A DNA stretch of 53,074 nucleotides from Mycobacterium sp. AT1 (lineage in GTDB: Bacteria > Actinomycetota > Actinomycetes > Mycobacteriales > Mycobacteriaceae): positions 1 through 53,074 of the forward strand of contig NZ_MVOC01000060.1 of the NCBI RefSeq assembly GCF_002043095.1. Reading direction: 5' to 3'. The notes below the pieces were generated by a model that worked only from the letters and a program-made list of their open reading frames with translations, searched no databases and had not been told where the DNA came from. The first letter of the stretch is position 1. The number at the start of each line of letters is the position of its first letter. Of this stretch, positions 24,339 to 32,532 are shown piece by piece. A program made the translations under genes and the position numbers.

Positions 24339-25782
24339 GACACCCACCATCGAGTCCAAGTCCATTGACTGGGTTCCGCTCGGCGAACGCAAGGGCAAGC
24401 CTTCGACCCTGTTCCCGCTGTGGTTCATGTCGAACGCCAACCTGACGACGCTTGCCACGGGCATGGTCGGCGCGGCGCTCGGGGCGTCGCTGCTGACGTC
24501 CTTGCTCGCGATCCTCAGCGGCACCGCGGTCGGCACGGTGTTCACCGCGTTCCACTCGGCCCAGGGCCCGCAGTTGGGACTGCCGCAAATGATTCAGTCG
24601 CGCGCTCAGTTCGGCTATCGCGGCGTCGTCGTCATCTGTGCCGTCGTGGTGTTCAGCATCGTCGGCTTCAACGTCTTCAACCAGATCCTCGCCGCCGACG
24701 TGCTGACGTTGACCACGGGCGCGGATCTGCCCGACCTGTGGTACGTCGTCATCACGGCACTCGCGTTGGCACTGGCCATTTTTGGCTACCACTGGATCCA
24801 CCGCTTTCAGACCTGGCTCACCTGGGTGTTCCTCGCCACCTTCGGCGTGTTCACCGTCGCGGCGCTCATCTGGTCGGACATTCCCGACGGCCAACTGGGA
24901 CTTGGTCAGTTCACGTGGGCGGCGTTTCTCGTCCAGTTCGGCGCGGCCGCGGCGTACGCCCTCGGCTGGGCTCCCTACGTGTCGGACTATTCCCGTTACC
25001 TGCCGCCCCAGACCAGTCCGCGCAAGGCACTGTTCTACACCTACACGGGCGTATTCGTCGGCGCCGCATGGCTCATGGCGCTCGGCGCCCTGGTTGCGGC
25101 ACTGATGGCAGGCGCCTCTCCGCTCGACGCGGTGCGCAAGGCGGCCGACGACATCGTGCCGGGTTCGGGGCTCTGGCTTCTGGTCGCCGCGCTGCCGGGC
25201 TTGATCACCGTCATCACGATCAACATCTACGCCGCGTCGCTGGAGTTGATCACGATGGTCGACTCGTTCCGCGCCGTCCGCCCGACCCGTCGACTGCGGG
25301 TGATCTCGTGCTCGGTCGTCGCCGCGGCGGGCCTCCTCGGTGCCATGCTGTCGACGGGAGAATTCCTGTCGAACTTCGGCAGCTTCCTGGTGGTGCTGCT
25401 GTATCTGCTGGTGCCGTGGACGTCGGTCAACCTGGTGGACTACTACTTCGTGCGGCGTGGCCACTATGCGGTCAGGGAGATCTTCGTGCCCGGCGGGGTG
25501 TACGGCACGTGGGGCTGGCGAGGACTGATCGCCTACCTCGTCGGCATCGTTGCCATGGTTCCCTTCGTGGTGACGGTGTGGTTCACCGGTCCGGTCGCGT
25601 CGGCGATGGGCGGCGTCGACGTCGCGTTGTTCGTTGGTCTGTTCGCATCGGCCGTGGCGTACGTGGTGATGGCGCGCTCGTTGGACTTGGATGCCGAGAT
25701 CGCCAGGGCTGAAGCCGATTCCCGGGAGCACGGCATCGAAGCGGTCAGCTTCGCCGGACGCGTCGCGCCCGTCGAGACCTGA
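24331..25782 (+). CDS. NCS1-family permease (cytosine/purine/allantoin type)
   Basis: This 483-aa inner-membrane transporter has about 12 hydrophobic segments. It belongs to the nucleobase:cation symporter-1 family: FPLWFMSNANLTTLATGMVG near the start, then PQMIQSRAQFGYRG, GWAPYVSDYSRYLP and WTSVNLVDYYFVRRGHY. These carriers import cytosine, uracil, hydantoin, allantoin, thiamine or related heterocycles. The ATG at 24331 has a perfect ribosome-binding site (GGAGGT, 24321-24326) inside the nitrilase gene. As the last gene of the LysR-controlled unit it probably imports the compound the dehydrogenase and hydrolase process. Confidence 0.9.
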   Translation: MSETPTIESKSIDWVPLGERKGKPSTLFPLWFMSNANLTTLATGMVGAALGASLLTSLLAILSGTAVGTVFTAFHSAQGPQLGLPQMIQSRAQFGYRGVVVICAVVVFSIVGFNVFNQILAADVLTLTTGADLPDLWYVVITALALALAIFGYHWIHRFQTWLTWVFLATFGVFTVAALIWSDIPDGQLGLGQFTWAAFLVQFGAAAAYALGWAPYVSDYSRYLPPQTSPRKALFYTYTGVFVGAAWLMALGALVAALMAGASPLDAVRKAADDIVPGSGLWLLVAALPGLITVITINIYAASLELITMVDSFRAVRPTRRLRVISCSVVAAAGLLGAMLSTGEFLSNFGSFLVVLLYLLVPWTSVNLVDYYFVRRGHYAVREIFVPGGVYGTWGWRGLIAYLVGIVAMVPFVVTVWFTGPVASAMGGVDVALFVGLFASAVAYVVMARSLDLDAEIARAEADSREHGIEAVSFAGRVAPVET

Positions 25783-25786
25783 GTCG

Positions 25787-27157
25787 TCAGGCGCGGAGCA
25801 GGGCTTCGAGCTTGGTGTTGGCGGCTCGCAGGCGTGGCGCGATCTGACGGAAGACGTCGGTGGCGTCCGCGTCGGCGGCAAGCATGTGGCTGGCGGCGTT
25901 CAACCGGGCGCCGTTGAGCCACGCCATCAGGTCGGGATCGTCGAACCAGCGCAGTTGGTTGAGGTTGAACTCGACGGTCATCGTGATCCAGTCGAGCGGC
26001 TTCGTCGGGTGGGGGACCGGCCGGCAGTAGTCGTTCTTGGCGTCGTCCCCGAGGCTCATCGCCTCGACGCGGGCGATGACCGCGGCACTGAACGTGGGCT
26101 GGCAGGTGCGCACCGACTGCAGGGTGATGCGGTCGCCTGCGAATACCGTTGTCGCCGGGCGGGTTCCGATGCCGTCGCCGGTGCAGTCGACGAACAACGC
26201 CGACGTGTCGACGGCGACGGTGCCGTCTTCTAGGACGATTCGGCCCGGCTCCAGCGCGACGACGCGCCCCATCCTGACGACGTCGGAGATCCGGCGCAGA
26301 TGGTCGAGTTCACCCTGGGAGACGATCGCGCACCGGTACATCGACGGCGTCACCGCATCGTCGATCCGAAGCAGGCAACCGCGTTCGTTCAGCAGGCGGA
26401 ACAGGTCCTCGACCGAGTCGGCGGCCGCGATGGCCCGCGACTGGGCCGAGAAGTCCGCAAGCACCCGCCTGGCGAAGGCCGGGCCTGGCTGCACGGAGGC
26501 ACGGTCGAGCAGCCAGGAGTCCCGCGGCTTGATCCACGTCAGCCGATCGGGTGAAATGCCGTGCCGCATGAGCCAAGTACACGCGTCCATGGAGGTCTTG
26601 CCGCCACCGACGATCACGTAGCGGTCCCGGACCCGCTGCTTGGGCAGGTCGTTGGGCGGGATGCAGTCGACCCCGGTGGCGACGTCGTAGAGCGGCGGGC
26701 GCATCGACGGCGCCACGACGCTCAGGTAGGTGGCGTCGACTACCCGGCGCCGGACCTCGACCCGATACTCGTCTCCGGCCAACGTCCGAAAGCGGTTGTC
26801 GCCCAAGTATTCACTCATCGGGAAGTACGAGACCCGGCCGCTGGGCAGCAGGTGCTGACGCATCACCTGGTCGTAGTAGGCGCACACCTCGCTGCCGCCG
26901 GCGAGCTCGTAGAAGCCCTCGTTCCAGCCGCCGGCGTCGATCGAGTCGCTACCCAGCCGGCGCGAGTTGACGCCGTAGTACGCCGAGGGTTGATGCAGCC
27001 GGACGAAGGGATAGGCGTTGACCCAGTGCCCGCCGGGCTGGTCGTTGCGGTCGACGAGCACCACGGTCGCGTCGGTCTCGGAGATCAGGGTGTCCACGAA
27101 CGCCATGCCCATCGCGCCCGCGCCGACGACCAGATAGTCGGCCTCGAGGATCGGCAC
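25787..27157 (-). CDS. FAD/NAD(P)-binding flavoprotein, monooxygenase-like
   Basis: This is a 456-aa protein. An N-terminal Rossmann fold carries GAGAMG (residues 12-17) with the acidic end of strand 2 in VVLVDRNDQPGG. A second dinucleotide motif, IVGGGKTSMDA, lies near the middle, as in FMO/Baeyer-Villiger-like flavoproteins, and SALFVDCTGDG resembles the late FAD contact. HWVNAYPFVRLHQPS follows the first fold. The substrate is unknown; many actinobacterial homologues are annotated only as NAD(P)/FAD-binding proteins. The GTG start is 1 nt after the stop of the VOC gene, so the two are one operon. It converges on the NCS1 gene with a 4-nt gap. Confidence 0.8.
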   Translation of the reverse strand: MPILEADYLVVGAGAMGMAFVDTLISETDATVVLVDRNDQPGGHWVNAYPFVRLHQPSAYYGVNSRRLGSDSIDAGGWNEGFYELAGGSEVCAYYDQVMRQHLLPSGRVSYFPMSEYLGDNRFRTLAGDEYRVEVRRRVVDATYLSVVAPSMRPPLYDVATGVDCIPPNDLPKQRVRDRYVIVGGGKTSMDACTWLMRHGISPDRLTWIKPRDSWLLDRASVQPGPAFARRVLADFSAQSRAIAAADSVEDLFRLLNERGCLLRIDDAVTPSMYRCAIVSQGELDHLRRISDVVRMGRVVALEPGRIVLEDGTVAVDTSALFVDCTGDGIGTRPATTVFAGDRITLQSVRTCQPTFSAAVIARVEAMSLGDDAKNDYCRPVPHPTKPLDWITMTVEFNLNQLRWFDDPDLMAWLNGARLNAASHMLAADADATDVFRQIAPRLRAANTKLEALLRA

Positions 27158-27158
27158 G

Positions 27159-27995
27159 CTAGCCCTTGGTCGGGGTGAACTGGCTCAGGACGAGTTCGGC
27201 GCCCTGCGGGTCGCGGACCGTGGCGGTCCTGGTCCACTCCGAGTCGTCAGACGACAGGACGGTGGCGCCGAGGTCCTCCGCCGTGGCCGCCGACGTGTCG
27301 CGATCGGCCACGGCGAACGTCACCTGCCATCGTTCGGGGTGGCCCTCGGGGATCAGTCGCATCCAGGCGACCGCGTCCTCGAACCCGGCGGGCGCGGCCA
27401 CCTCGGCTTGCCGCTGCCTGATGTCGGGGTCGACGGTCTCGGCGAGGTGATCGCCGTAGCCGGGCCTGCGAACCATCGTCGCGTAGCCGACGTCGTCGAC
27501 TTCCCACCCGAACACCGTCGAGTAGAACTTCGCGGACTGGTGTGGGTCGGTGGTGTGCAGGTCGCTGAAGTTCCACGTGCTCGGCGCGTTGACCCGTTGC
27601 GCCCCAAGGCGTTTGCGCGCCTGCCACAGGCGGAACTCGGCGCCGCGCGGGTCGACGCACACCGCCAGGCGTCCGCCGGGACCGGCGTCGACCGGGGCGA
27701 GCGTGACGGTGCCGCCCGCGGCCGCCACGTCCCGAGCGGTCGCGTCGGCGTCGTCGACTGCGACGTAGGTGCGCCACGCGACGACCTCGTCGTTCGAGTC
27801 GGGGGTGGCGATGGCGGCGACGTCCTCACCGCCGATGGTGGCGATCAGGTAGTTGCCAGGGGCGTCGGTGGGGATGGCGTCGGTGAAGGTCCAGTCGAAT
27901 AGTCCGGCGTAGAAGCGCTTTGCCTCGTCGAGGTCGTGCGCGACGGTGTCGATCCAACTGGGGACGCCGTGCGGGTACGTCTTCGGTGGGGTCAT
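27159..27995 (-). CDS. Double VOC-domain protein (Rv0577/CFP30B-like)
   Basis: This 278-aa protein is built of two vicinal-oxygen-chelate (glyoxalase-fold) domains, about 8-128 and 140-272. Each has the motif pattern of a hydrophobic strand, an AKRFY/AKFYS helix, and a closing DPRGAEFRLWQ or DPQGAELVLSQ strand. The layout and wording match M. tuberculosis Rv0577, a secreted or surface antigen linked to methylglyoxal handling, as I recall. Metal ligands are not obvious in either domain. It is the first gene of a two-gene operon with the flavoprotein. The MTPPKTYPHG start at 27995 fits the family. Confidence 0.85.
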   Translation of the reverse strand: MTPPKTYPHGVPSWIDTVAHDLDEAKRFYAGLFDWTFTDAIPTDAPGNYLIATIGGEDVAAIATPDSNDEVVAWRTYVAVDDADATARDVAAAGGTVTLAPVDAGPGGRLAVCVDPRGAEFRLWQARKRLGAQRVNAPSTWNFSDLHTTDPHQSAKFYSTVFGWEVDDVGYATMVRRPGYGDHLAETVDPDIRQRQAEVAAPAGFEDAVAWMRLIPEGHPERWQVTFAVADRDTSAATAEDLGATVLSSDDSEWTRTATVRDPQGAELVLSQFTPTKG

Positions 27996-28044
27996 GCCGC
28001 CATGGTTCCCGTTGGCACCCGAAAGTCAAACAACGCCGTCCGCC

Positions 28045-29178
28045 TCAGCGGTAGACCAGGCCCGACAGGCGGGTCGCCAGGGCGCGGGTGACCACGGGGA
28101 GATGCCCGAGGATCTTCAGCGCGGCGTTGCGGGCGGGGCGCGCCGCGCGTGGCAGGGTGGCGAGTCTGGTCAGTCGATCGGTCAGGGCAATCACCTGCAT
28201 GGCAATCGGACGGCGGGCGGCGGCGTACTCGTCGAGCCGCGAGTCCGGCCCGCCTGCCAACACCGCCGCCAACGCGTCGGCTAGGGCGACCGCGTCCTGG
28301 ATGCCGAGGTTCATGCCCTGACCGCCGGCCGGGCTGTGCACGTGGGCGGCGTCGCCCGCGAGCAGGATCCGGCCGCAGCGGTAGGTGTCGGCGACCCGAT
28401 GGTGGATCCGGAACCGGGAACCCCAGACGACGTCCGTCACCGCGATGCCTCCGGGACCGCGGGCGTCGAGGAGGTGCTGTACGAACTCGACCGAGGGCGC
28501 CTCGGGTGCGTCGTCGACGGGAGCGACGATGCGAAACGCGCCGTCGGGCAGGGGTGCGACGACGGTAAGGCCCTCGCTCGCCCAGAACAGCCGGACCTCG
28601 TCGGTCGGAGCGTCCCCCCGCAGGTGGACGTCGGCGAGGACGAAGGAGTGGTCGTAGGCACCCCCGGTGAAACCGATCCCGGCCTGCGTGCGCACGGTGC
28701 TGTGCATGCCGTCTGCGCCGACGACGTAACGGGCGCGGACGGTGTCGCCGTCGTCGAACGTCGCCGTCACGCCCGTGGCGTCCTCGGTGACGGTGACGAG
28801 CACCTTGGGCCGCACGACGTCGCCGCCGAGTTCGCGAACGCGGTCCACTAGCAGCCGTTCGGTCGTCGACTGCGGCGCCATGAGCGTGAACGGATAGGCC
28901 GTGCCAAGACCGCTGAAGTCGACTGTGAGCAGGGTGGTGGCGCCGTCACGAATGGCGAAGCGGGGCGCTTCGAGGCCCTCCTTCACCAGGCGGCGCGTGA
29001 CGTCGATCCCCTCGAGCACCTCGAGCGTGCGGGCGTTGACCCCGGCGGCGCGGGAGGTGTTCGCGGCTTCGGCCTGCCGGTCGACGAGCGTGACGCTCGC
29101 GCCGTTGAGCAGCAACGATGCGGCGAGTGTCAGCCCGGTCGGGCCAGCGCCCACGATGAGGACGTCGGTGTCGTGCAT
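28045..29178 (-). CDS. FAD-dependent aromatic-type monooxygenase (PheA/TfdB group)
   Basis: This 377-aa flavoprotein hydroxylase has all three group-A motifs: GxGxxG in VLIVGAGPTGL (residues 10-15), the DG motif VGADGMHSTVR and the GD motif LAGDAAHVHSPAGGQGMNLGIQDA. Members hydroxylate phenols, polyketides or antibiotics such as rifamycin or tetracycline using NAD(P)H and O2. The ATG at 29178 follows AAGGAG. The short C-terminal domain means the thioredoxin-like end of long PheA enzymes is absent. It diverges from a TetR gene, and a strong palindrome in between suggests that the TetR represses it until a substrate-like ligand appears. Confidence 0.88.
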   Translation of the reverse strand: MHDTDVLIVGAGPTGLTLAASLLLNGASVTLVDRQAEAANTSRAAGVNARTLEVLEGIDVTRRLVKEGLEAPRFAIRDGATTLLTVDFSGLGTAYPFTLMAPQSTTERLLVDRVRELGGDVVRPKVLVTVTEDATGVTATFDDGDTVRARYVVGADGMHSTVRTQAGIGFTGGAYDHSFVLADVHLRGDAPTDEVRLFWASEGLTVVAPLPDGAFRIVAPVDDAPEAPSVEFVQHLLDARGPGGIAVTDVVWGSRFRIHHRVADTYRCGRILLAGDAAHVHSPAGGQGMNLGIQDAVALADALAAVLAGGPDSRLDEYAAARRPIAMQVIALTDRLTRLATLPRAARPARNAALKILGHLPVVTRALATRLSGLVYR

Positions 29179-29200
29179 GGGGTGCTCCTTGGGGCCGGAC

Positions 29201-29274
29201 AAATGCCAACGCGTGTTGGCATTTCCCAGCGTGCGCTGTGTCAGCGGAAAAGTCAACAGGTGTTGGCATAGAGT
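29201..29274. promoter_or_regulatory. Double TetR operator and TetR promoter
   Basis: Site 1 (29201-29224) is AAATGCCAAC-N4-GTTGGCATTT, with perfect 10-bp arms. Site 2 (about 29251-29269) is a degenerate copy, GTCAAC-N4-GTTGGCAT, in the same register. A -10 box TAGAGT (29269-29274) follows site 2 and precedes the TetR ATG by 7 nt, so site 2 controls the regulator and site 1 the monooxygenase. The strong arm GTGTTGGCAT is identical in both. Confidence 0.75.
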
Positions 29275-29281
29275 CCTCGGC

Positions 29282-29821
29282 ATGGGAGCGAAGGCCGACC
29301 AGACCAAGGCCGTCATTCTGGCCGCCGCCAGGGAGCGGTTCGCCGAATCGGGATATGAGGCCGCCACCATTCGGGCCATCGCCGCGGACGCGAACATCGA
29401 TCCGTCGATGGTGATGCGCTACTTCGGCAACAAGGACCAGCTGTTCGCCGCCGCCGCGGAGTTCGACCTGCGGTTCCCCGACCTGTCCGACGTCGCACCC
29501 GAGCGCCTTGGCCACGCGTTGGCGTCGCACTTCTTGACGCGCTGGGAGGCCGACGACGCGCTGGTGGTGCTGCTGCGCTCGGCCACCACGAATGCCGATG
29601 CGGCCCAACGCATGACCGACATCTTCGCTGGCCAGCTGCTGCCCGCGATCTCGAAGTTCACCCCCGACGACGCGCCGCGGCGGGCCGGCCTCATCGCCAC
29701 CCAGGTGCTCGGAATGGCGTTGTGCCGCTTCGTGTTGCGGCTGCCACCCGTCGTCGAATTGAGCCGCGAGGAACTGATCGAGTGGCTCGGCCCCACCCTG
29801 CAGCGCTACGCGGTCGGTTAG
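29282..29821 (+). CDS. TetR-family regulator of the FAD monooxygenase
   Basis: This 179-aa repressor-type protein has its HTH at about residues 9-55 (KAVILAAARERFAESGYEAATIRAIAADANIDPSMVMRYF, given here only to mark the region; recognition helix DPSMVMRYF). The C-terminal domain matches the TetR_C group found in many mycobacterial drug-response regulators. It diverges from the monooxygenase over a 103-nt gap with two operator copies, one overlapping its own promoter, so autorepression is likely. It is leaderless by -10 spacing. It is followed by a bidirectional hairpin. Confidence 0.88.
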   Translation: MGAKADQTKAVILAAARERFAESGYEAATIRAIAADANIDPSMVMRYFGNKDQLFAAAAEFDLRFPDLSDVAPERLGHALASHFLTRWEADDALVVLLRSATTNADAAQRMTDIFAGQLLPAISKFTPDDAPRRAGLIATQVLGMALCRFVLRLPPVVELSREELIEWLGPTLQRYAVG

Positions 29822-29831
29822 GGCCCCGAGT

Positions 29832-29877
29832 GTGAAACTGGCGACGGGAATCGCCGCGGAGGCGTCGCCAGATTCAC
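29832..29877. terminator. Large hairpin between convergent genes
   Basis: GTGAAACTGGCGACG (29832-29846), 16-nt loop, CGTCGCCAGATTCAC (29863-29877): 15-bp arms with one mismatch. It lies between the TetR stop (29821) and the convergent gene stop (29890) and can fold on either strand, as expected for a bidirectional terminator without a T-tract. Similar GTGAAxCTGGCGACG elements recur between genes in mycobacteria, as far as I recall. Confidence 0.65.
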
Positions 29878-29889
29878 GAACGCGGCCCG

Positions 29890-30591
29890 CTAGGCCTCGA
29901 TCTCCCCGGCGATCCGCCGCTCGATGCCGGCCCGCGTCACCGCGGGCAACACGATCAGACCGTCGAGCTCGCGCTGGGCCTTGGAGTACGCGTTGCGCCG
30001 CTCGTCGACGGTGGCCGCGCCGTCGGAGGCCACCCGCAGCAGACGCTGAGCACGTTCCAACCGCTCCTGCGCTTCCACCGAGAAGTCACTGCGTCGCCTG
30101 CGGACCGCCTCGGCCTCCGCGACGTCGAACGCGGTGACGTAGTCGTGGACGGCGTCGCGGTAGTCGAGCTGGGCGTCCCGGTCACCGACGACGTCCTCGG
30201 CGCTCGCGGGCCGCAGCAGGTCGGCGCGGCTGCGGGCCCGGTGGAACTCTGCGGTGAGCGGCTCGCGCATGTCGGTCATCAGCGGGAAGTCCAGCAGCTT
30301 GGCCACGTCCAGCTCGTAGTCCAGCCAGCGCGCGTCGGTGCCGTCGTGCCGCTGCAGGACCTTGGTCACCTCGCGACGGGCGGCCGCCTCGTCGACCCGT
30401 CCGCGTCCCGAGGCCTCCGCCATCGCGACCTTGGCCTGCTGCTTGATCCGGTAGCGCTCCAGCCGGCGCTCGGCGCGGCGCTCGTTGGCGGCGGCGACGG
30501 CCCTGACGGCACCGCCGATCACCCCGCCGAGCGGAAAGATCAGCCACCAGAAGTTTCCGGCGAAGTGCAGCACCGAGTCCACGGTTCCCAC
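29890..30591 (-). CDS. Membrane-anchored, highly charged helical protein of unknown function
   Basis: This is a 233-aa protein I do not recognise beyond being a mycobacterial hypothetical. One hydrophobic segment near the N-terminus (about 8-30: LHFAGNFWWLIFPLGGVIGGAV) is followed by basic residues, which suggests an N-out, C-in anchor. The remainder is long charged helix (ANERRAERRLERYRIKQQAKVAM; then EAVRRRRSDFSVEAQERLERAQRLL) with coiled-coil character and no catalytic motif. The GTG start at 30591 gives the membrane segment its correct distance from the N-terminus. It lies 10 nt after the cyclodeaminase-like gene on the same strand but may be functionally unrelated. Confidence 0.7.
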   Translation of the reverse strand: MGTVDSVLHFAGNFWWLIFPLGGVIGGAVRAVAAANERRAERRLERYRIKQQAKVAMAEASGRGRVDEAAARREVTKVLQRHDGTDARWLDYELDVAKLLDFPLMTDMREPLTAEFHRARSRADLLRPASAEDVVGDRDAQLDYRDAVHDYVTAFDVAEAEAVRRRRSDFSVEAQERLERAQRLLRVASDGAATVDERRNAYSKAQRELDGLIVLPAVTRAGIERRIAGEIEA

Positions 30592-30601
30592 AATGCCACC
30601 G

Positions 30602-31579
30602 CTACGCGCTCAGATCGACCGTCGTCCCCACTCCGAGCTCCGCGGCGCGGGCCAGGACCAACTCGGCGGTGGCAAGGTCTTGCAACCCGAGGCCGACGGA
30701 CTCGAACAGCGTCACGTCCTCGGCGCAGGACCGACCCGCGCGAGACCCGACGATCACCTGCCCCAGTTCCGTACGTGCGTCGTCCGCGGTGATGGCGCCC
30801 TCGGCGATTGCCAGCAGCACGCCTCCGGACTTCGCCATCGCGGTGTCGTGGCTGTCCACGATGACGCGGGAGCGCTTCATGGCCGCGCCGTCGACCTCGC
30901 GGTGGTCCGGCCGCGGCGGTGCCCCCACCGCGTTGACGTGCTGGCCCGGCCGCAGCCACGCGCCGAGCAGAACCGGGTCACGGGCCGGGGTCAACGTGCA
31001 CACGACGTCGGCGGCGGCCACGACCGCTTCGGCCGACGAAACCCGTTCGACCGCAACGCCGATGTCCTGCGTCCTGGCCACGAACGCGTCGAACGTGGCG
31101 GTGCTCCTTGTCCAGACGACGATCTTCCAGATGTCCCTGACGGCCGAGATGGCGCGGGCGTGTTCGACCGCCAGATTGCCCGCCCCGATGACTCCGAGGA
31201 CGGTTGCGTCACGCCGTGCCAGGTGGTCGGTCGCGACGGCGCTGACGGCCGCGGTACGCATGGCCGTGACGGCGCGGCCGTCGAGGATGGCCAGGCACTC
31301 ACCGGTCGACGCGGACGTGACCATGATGCTGGAGCGTTGCACCGGCAGTCCACGCGCGCGATTGGCGGGCAGGTCGCAGAGCATCTTCACCGAGACGTGT
31401 CCACCCCCGGACGTGGTCATGGGAATCGCCGAACCGTCGTCGGCCAAGGCGATGGCACGTGGCGCCGGGTTGTGCCAGTCGCCGCGCGCCAACCCGGCGT
31501 GCGCCAGCTCGACGGCCTTGCGCACCTCGTCGCGGTCCAGCAGGCCGGTGATCTCGGAGTGCGTCAGGATGAGCACCAT
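30602..31579 (-). CDS. Ornithine cyclodeaminase / mu-crystallin family protein
   Basis: This is a 325-aa NAD(P)-dependent enzyme. The family's substrate domain is followed by a Rossmann fold with GAGNLA (in VLGVIGAGNLAVEHARAI) and strand 2 in KIVVWTRS. Other blocks are SVKMLCD, LDGRAVTAMRTAAVSAVATDHLA, and VNAVGAPPRPDHREVD where most members have VNAxGS. Known members deaminate or reduce amino acids and imino acids (ornithine to proline, ketimine reduction, SbnB-type). It is the last gene of a unit with an MFS transporter and a substrate-binding-like protein, so it probably acts on a transported amino-acid-like compound. The ATG at 31579 is 4 nt from the upstream stop. Confidence 0.85.
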   Translation of the reverse strand: MVLILTHSEITGLLDRDEVRKAVELAHAGLARGDWHNPAPRAIALADDGSAIPMTTSGGGHVSVKMLCDLPANRARGLPVQRSSIMVTSASTGECLAILDGRAVTAMRTAAVSAVATDHLARRDATVLGVIGAGNLAVEHARAISAVRDIWKIVVWTRSTATFDAFVARTQDIGVAVERVSSAEAVVAAADVVCTLTPARDPVLLGAWLRPGQHVNAVGAPPRPDHREVDGAAMKRSRVIVDSHDTAMAKSGGVLLAIAEGAITADDARTELGQVIVGSRAGRSCAEDVTLFESVGLGLQDLATAELVLARAAELGVGTTVDLSA

Positions 31580-31583
31580 GCGA

Positions 31584-32501
31584 TCAGGCCGAGACCGAAG
31601 CCGAGCCGACCGCGTCGACGATCGTCGAGTCGACCACGTCGCCGAAGTCGGGGATGGCGCGAACCATGCCTTCCTCGAACAAGATTCGCATCCAGCGCTC
31701 GGTGGCGGCCTGGTCGATGCGGGGTGTTGCCCACGTCTGTGAGCGCAGCATCCGTTCACACGCGCTGGCCAGCACCTCCGGCGGGGTCGTCGGCCAGTGC
31801 TCGGCCAACAGCGGACGTAGTTCGTCGACGCCGACCGAGGCCAGCAGCGCCATGGATTCGTCGAGTGCCGCGGTGAACGCGATCAGCCGCTCGGACAGCT
31901 CCTCGATCCGCTCGGAGCGGAGGTAGTAGACGCTGTTGGGCCCGAGGCCTCCGGTCACCGAGTAGTCGTTGACGATGAATCCGGTTCCCCTGTGCTGCAA
32001 TAGTTCTGCCGTCGTGTGGTCCAGCACGATCGCGTCTCCCAGGCCGGACTCGAACAGCTCGACGAACATCGGCGTTGACAGGTCGCGCAGCCACCTGACC
32101 GACGCGGGGTCGACGCCGGCTTCCCGCACCAGGCCCGCGGTGAAGGCGTACGGCGCACTGCCGCCGATGCCCGGCGCGAGGACGGTCCGGCCGGTCAGAT
32201 CCGACCATTGGAAGTCCGGTTGCGACGTCCGGGTCACCAGGGCCTTGGGAAACTGATGGTTGACCTGGGCGACGACCGAGAGCTTGCGGGGGGTGCCGCT
32301 GTACATCGCGGGAACCCACAGGCCGCCCAGCGCGATGTCGGCGTCGCCGCTGTCCAGATCGTCGAGCACGCCCGTCCACGGATCCTTCGCGGTGGCCGTG
32401 ACGGTCAAGCCGCGCTCGGCGAAGAGGCCGAGGTGGTCGGCGTAATACTGCGGCAGGTAGTTCAGTCCGTGGGCGGTGGCGGAGATGTTCAGTGTCAACA
32501 T
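31584..32501 (-). CDS. NMT1/SsuA-like substrate-binding protein without signal peptide
   Basis: This 305-aa protein is of the periplasmic-binding type II fold: LNISATAHGLNYLPQYYADHLGLFAERGLTV is the standard first lobe, with later blocks DIALGGLWVP and TVLAPGIGGSAPYAFTAGLVREAGVD. It starts directly at the mature domain: no signal peptide, no twin-arginine motif and no lipobox Cys. The 31 nt upstream leave no room for one, and a GAAGGA site precedes the ATG at 32501. No ABC permease or ATPase gene is nearby. It may be a cytosolic enzyme or ligand sensor of this superfamily, like the THI5/NMT1 proteins, or a binding protein that has lost export. Confidence 0.75.
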   Translation of the reverse strand: MLTLNISATAHGLNYLPQYYADHLGLFAERGLTVTATAKDPWTGVLDDLDSGDADIALGGLWVPAMYSGTPRKLSVVAQVNHQFPKALVTRTSQPDFQWSDLTGRTVLAPGIGGSAPYAFTAGLVREAGVDPASVRWLRDLSTPMFVELFESGLGDAIVLDHTTAELLQHRGTGFIVNDYSVTGGLGPNSVYYLRSERIEELSERLIAFTAALDESMALLASVGVDELRPLLAEHWPTTPPEVLASACERMLRSQTWATPRIDQAATERWMRILFEEGMVRAIPDFGDVVDSTIVDAVGSASVSA

Positions 32502-32532
32502 GTTTGGTGTTTCCTTCTCGATTGGTGACGAA

